DNA of 14,845 nucleotides from NCBI GenBank assembly GCA_900546315.1, contig URCP01000070.1, forward strand, positions 1-14,845, given 5' to 3'. Both the position numbers and the translations under genes were made by a program. Shown here one piece after another: positions 13,205 to 14,845 of the stretch; within the stretch, counting starts at the first letter, position 1; every line of letters begins with the position of its first letter. This DNA comes from an uncultured Eubacteriales bacterium (GTDB lineage: Bacteria; Bacillota; Clostridia; Oscillospirales; CAG-272). Under the pieces are notes generated by a model that worked only from the letters and a program-made list of their open reading frames with translations, ran no database searches and was not told the DNA's origin.

Positions 13205-14051
13205 GAATATCGAGACCTTCATCGGCTGCGGCGCGGAGTTCGATGAGGCAAAAATAGTTATATACGGCGCGCCGTTCGATTCGACGACGAGCTACCGCCC
13301 CGGCGCGAGAGCCGGCTCGTCCGCCATCCGCCACGAGAGCTACGGTATCGAGACCTACAGCCCGTATCAGGACAGGGATCTCGAGGACATAAGCGTCTTC
13401 GACAGCGGGGACGTCGAGATGTGCTTCGGAGACGCGGAAAAGGCACTGGCGGCGCTTGAGGAAAGAGCGAAGGCAATAGCCGACGCCGGAAAACTGCCGC
13501 TGATGCTCGGCGGGGAGCACCTTGTGACGCTCGCTCCGGTGAGGGTTTTGTCTGAGAGATTCCCGGATATGCACATAATCCATTTTGACGCGCACGCCGA
13601 TCTGAGGGAGGATTACCTCGGCGCGCCGCTGTCCCACGCGTGTGTGATACGCAGATGCCACGATATCCTCGGCGACGGCAGGATACACCAGTTCGGCATA
13701 CGGAGCGGCGAGCGCTCTGAGTTCAGGTTCGGAAGGGAGCACACGGACTTCCACCCGCTGTCGCTTGAAGGGCTTACGGATACCGTTTCAAAGTTGTCTG
13801 AGAGCGGGGTTCCTGTGTATCTGACAGTCGATCTCGATGTTCTCGACCCGTCTGAGTTTCCAGGGACGGGTACGCCGGAGGCGGGCGGAGTGAGCTTTAC
13901 TGAGCTTCGGAAGGCGCTGGAGCTTGTCTGCCGGAATTGCCGAGTGGTCGGAGCTGATCTTGTCGAGCTCGCCCCGACGCTTGACTCTTCGGGTATCTCG
14001 ACCGCGCTCGCGTGCAAGCTGACGCGTGAGGTTCTGCTCGCCCTTTCGTGA
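13194..14051 (+). CDS. speB: Agmatinase / ureohydrolase
   Basis: A 285-residue Mn-dependent ureohydrolase that most likely splits agmatine to putrescine and urea. All metal ligands are present: His109 in GGEH, Asp132-x-His134-x-Asp136 in FDAHAD, and Asp213 and Asp215 in TVDLDVLDP. The PGTGTPEAGG segment (223-232) is the agmatinase hallmark, as opposed to arginase. The C-terminal DLVELAPTLDSSGISTA also fits. The start is the GTG at 13194, 10 bases after GAGGAG (13178-13183) within the end of speE; the next codon TTG is a possible alternative. An aminopropylagmatine-hydrolysing role is also conceivable given the neighbours (inference). The next gene starts 40 bases after its stop. Confidence 0.93.
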   Translation: MLNKNIETFIGCGAEFDEAKIVIYGAPFDSTTSYRPGARAGSSAIRHESYGIETYSPYQDRDLEDISVFDSGDVEMCFGDAEKALAALEERAKAIADAGKLPLMLGGEHLVTLAPVRVLSERFPDMHIIHFDAHADLREDYLGAPLSHACVIRRCHDILGDGRIHQFGIRSGERSEFRFGREHTDFHPLSLEGLTDTVSKLSESGVPVYLTVDLDVLDPSEFPGTGTPEAGGVSFTELRKALELVCRNCRVVGADLVELAPTLDSSGISTALACKLTREVLLALS

Positions 14052-14091
14052 GATTTACATATATAAAATATAATTTATGGAGGAACATAAA

Positions 14092-14845
14092 ATGTCAAGA
14101 GTTCTTATAATAGGCTGCGGCGCGGTAGCGAGCGTCGCGATTCACAAGTGCTGTGCCGTTCCGGAGGTCTTTTCCGAGATCTGCATCGCGAGCCGCCACA
14201 GGGAGAACTGCGAAGCCCTCGCGGAAAAGCTCAGACCGACAACGAAGACGGTAATAACCACCGCAAAGGTCGACGCGTCGAAGTCTGAGGAGGTAGCCGC
14301 GCTTATCAATGAGTACAAGCCTGATCTTGTCATGAACATAGCTCTCCCGTATCAGGATCTCGCGATAATGGACGCCTGCCTTGAGTGCGGGGTGAACTAC
14401 ATGGACACCGCGAACTTCGAGCCGGAGGATACCGACGATCCCGAGTGGCGAAAGATATACGAGAAGCGCTGCCGTGAGCTCGGTTTCTCGGCGTACTTTG
14501 ATTACTCGTGGCAGTGGGCGTACAAGGAGCGTTTTGAGAAGGCGGGGCTGACCGCTCTGCTCGGCAGCGGCTTCGACCCCGGCGTCACACAGGCTTACTG
14601 CGCGTACGCCCTGAAGCACCAGTTCGACACTATCGAGACGATAGACATTCTCGACTGCAACGGCGGCGACCACGGCTACGCCTTCGCGACGAACTTCAAC
14701 CCGGAGATAAACCTGAGAGAGGTCAGCGCGCCCGGAAGCTACGTCGAGGACGGAAAGTGGATCGAGATTCCGGCGATGAGCGTGAAGCGCGAGTACGATT
14801 TCGAGGGAGTCGGGCACAAGGATATGTACCTTCTCCATCACGAGG
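14092..14845 (+). CDS. Carboxy(nor)spermidine dehydrogenase-like protein, 3' truncated by window edge
   Basis: The first 251 residues of a saccharopine-dehydrogenase-family protein, closest to carboxynorspermidine/carboxyspermidine dehydrogenase. That enzyme condenses putrescine (or diaminopropane) with aspartate semialdehyde using NADPH, to be followed by a decarboxylase giving spermidine. Visible are the Rossmann start VLIIGCGAVASVAIHKC (4-20), IASRHRENCEALAEKL (32-47), NIALPYQDLAIMDACLE (82-98), NYMDTANFEP (102-111) and SGFDPGVTQAYCAYALKH (159-176). The family is about 400 residues, so about 150 are missing beyond the edge. GGAGGA lies 7 bases before ATG 14092. No terminator separates it from speB, so it belongs to the polyamine operon. 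A carboxyspermidine decarboxylase gene is expected just outside the window. Lysine-pathway saccharopine dehydrogenase is less likely given the context. Confidence 0.88.
   Translation, partial: MSRVLIIGCGAVASVAIHKCCAVPEVFSEICIASRHRENCEALAEKLRPTTKTVITTAKVDASKSEEVAALINEYKPDLVMNIALPYQDLAIMDACLECGVNYMDTANFEPEDTDDPEWRKIYEKRCRELGFSAYFDYSWQWAYKERFEKAGLTALLGSGFDPGVTQAYCAYALKHQFDTIETIDILDCNGGDHGYAFATNFNPEINLREVSAPGSYVEDGKWIEIPAMSVKREYDFEGVGHKDMYLLHHE

Overview
The window looks like a chromosomal segment from a GC-rich member of the Clostridia (Bacillota), probably an uncultured gut Oscillospiraceae-type anaerobe. This placement is inferred from GGAGG-type ribosome sites, TTGACA/TATAAT promoters often with an extended -10 TG, some GTG/TTG starts, tight operons, and gene content (MATE exporter, DUF554, Gfo/Idh/MocA oxidoreductases, an ABC sugar-binding lipoprotein and a polyamine operon). 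No marker gene fixes the taxon.

Left part (1-5441). A 5'-truncated MATE exporter converges on, and overlaps by 14 bases, a minus-strand HAD phosphatase. The HAD promoter and a near-consensus plus-strand promoter lie back to back at 1878-1964. The plus-strand promoter drives a Gfo/Idh/MocA oxidoreductase coupled by a one-base overlap to a small two-helix membrane protein. After an intrinsic terminator come an M20-family amidohydrolase and a DUF554 membrane protein, overlapping by 4 bases.

Middle (5442-8597). A gene-free 350-base stretch holds a palindrome with a T-run, two interleaved perfect inverted repeats, TGTC repeats at 10-bp spacing and a cluster of DnaA-box-like 9-mers. It leads into a decayed ABC solute-binding lipoprotein gene with two in-frame stops and an apparent ATA where ATG is expected. 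A bidirectional terminator separates it from a second, minus-strand Gfo/Idh/MocA oxidoreductase, whose promoter lies within the hairpin that appears to terminate the next gene.

Right part (8598-14845). A minus-strand sigma-70/ECF-like protein carries a C-terminal extension of about 350 residues. It is divergent from a polyamine operon across about 720 gene-free bases that hold a promoter for each side and a row of hairpins, probably a structured leader or small RNA of unknown class. The operon encodes an arginine/lysine/ornithine-type decarboxylase (speA), spermidine synthase-like protein (speE), agmatinase (speB) and a carboxy(nor)spermidine dehydrogenase-like protein that runs off the end. 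Together these suggest arginine to agmatine to putrescine to spermidine. Carrying both an aminopropyltransferase and a carboxyspermidine-type enzyme in one operon leaves the actual route open.

The best candidates for something new are the fused sigma factor facing the polyamine operon, the structured leader between them, and the origin-like/structured region at 5442-5792. No CRISPR array, tRNA, rRNA, insertion sequence or phage gene was seen.
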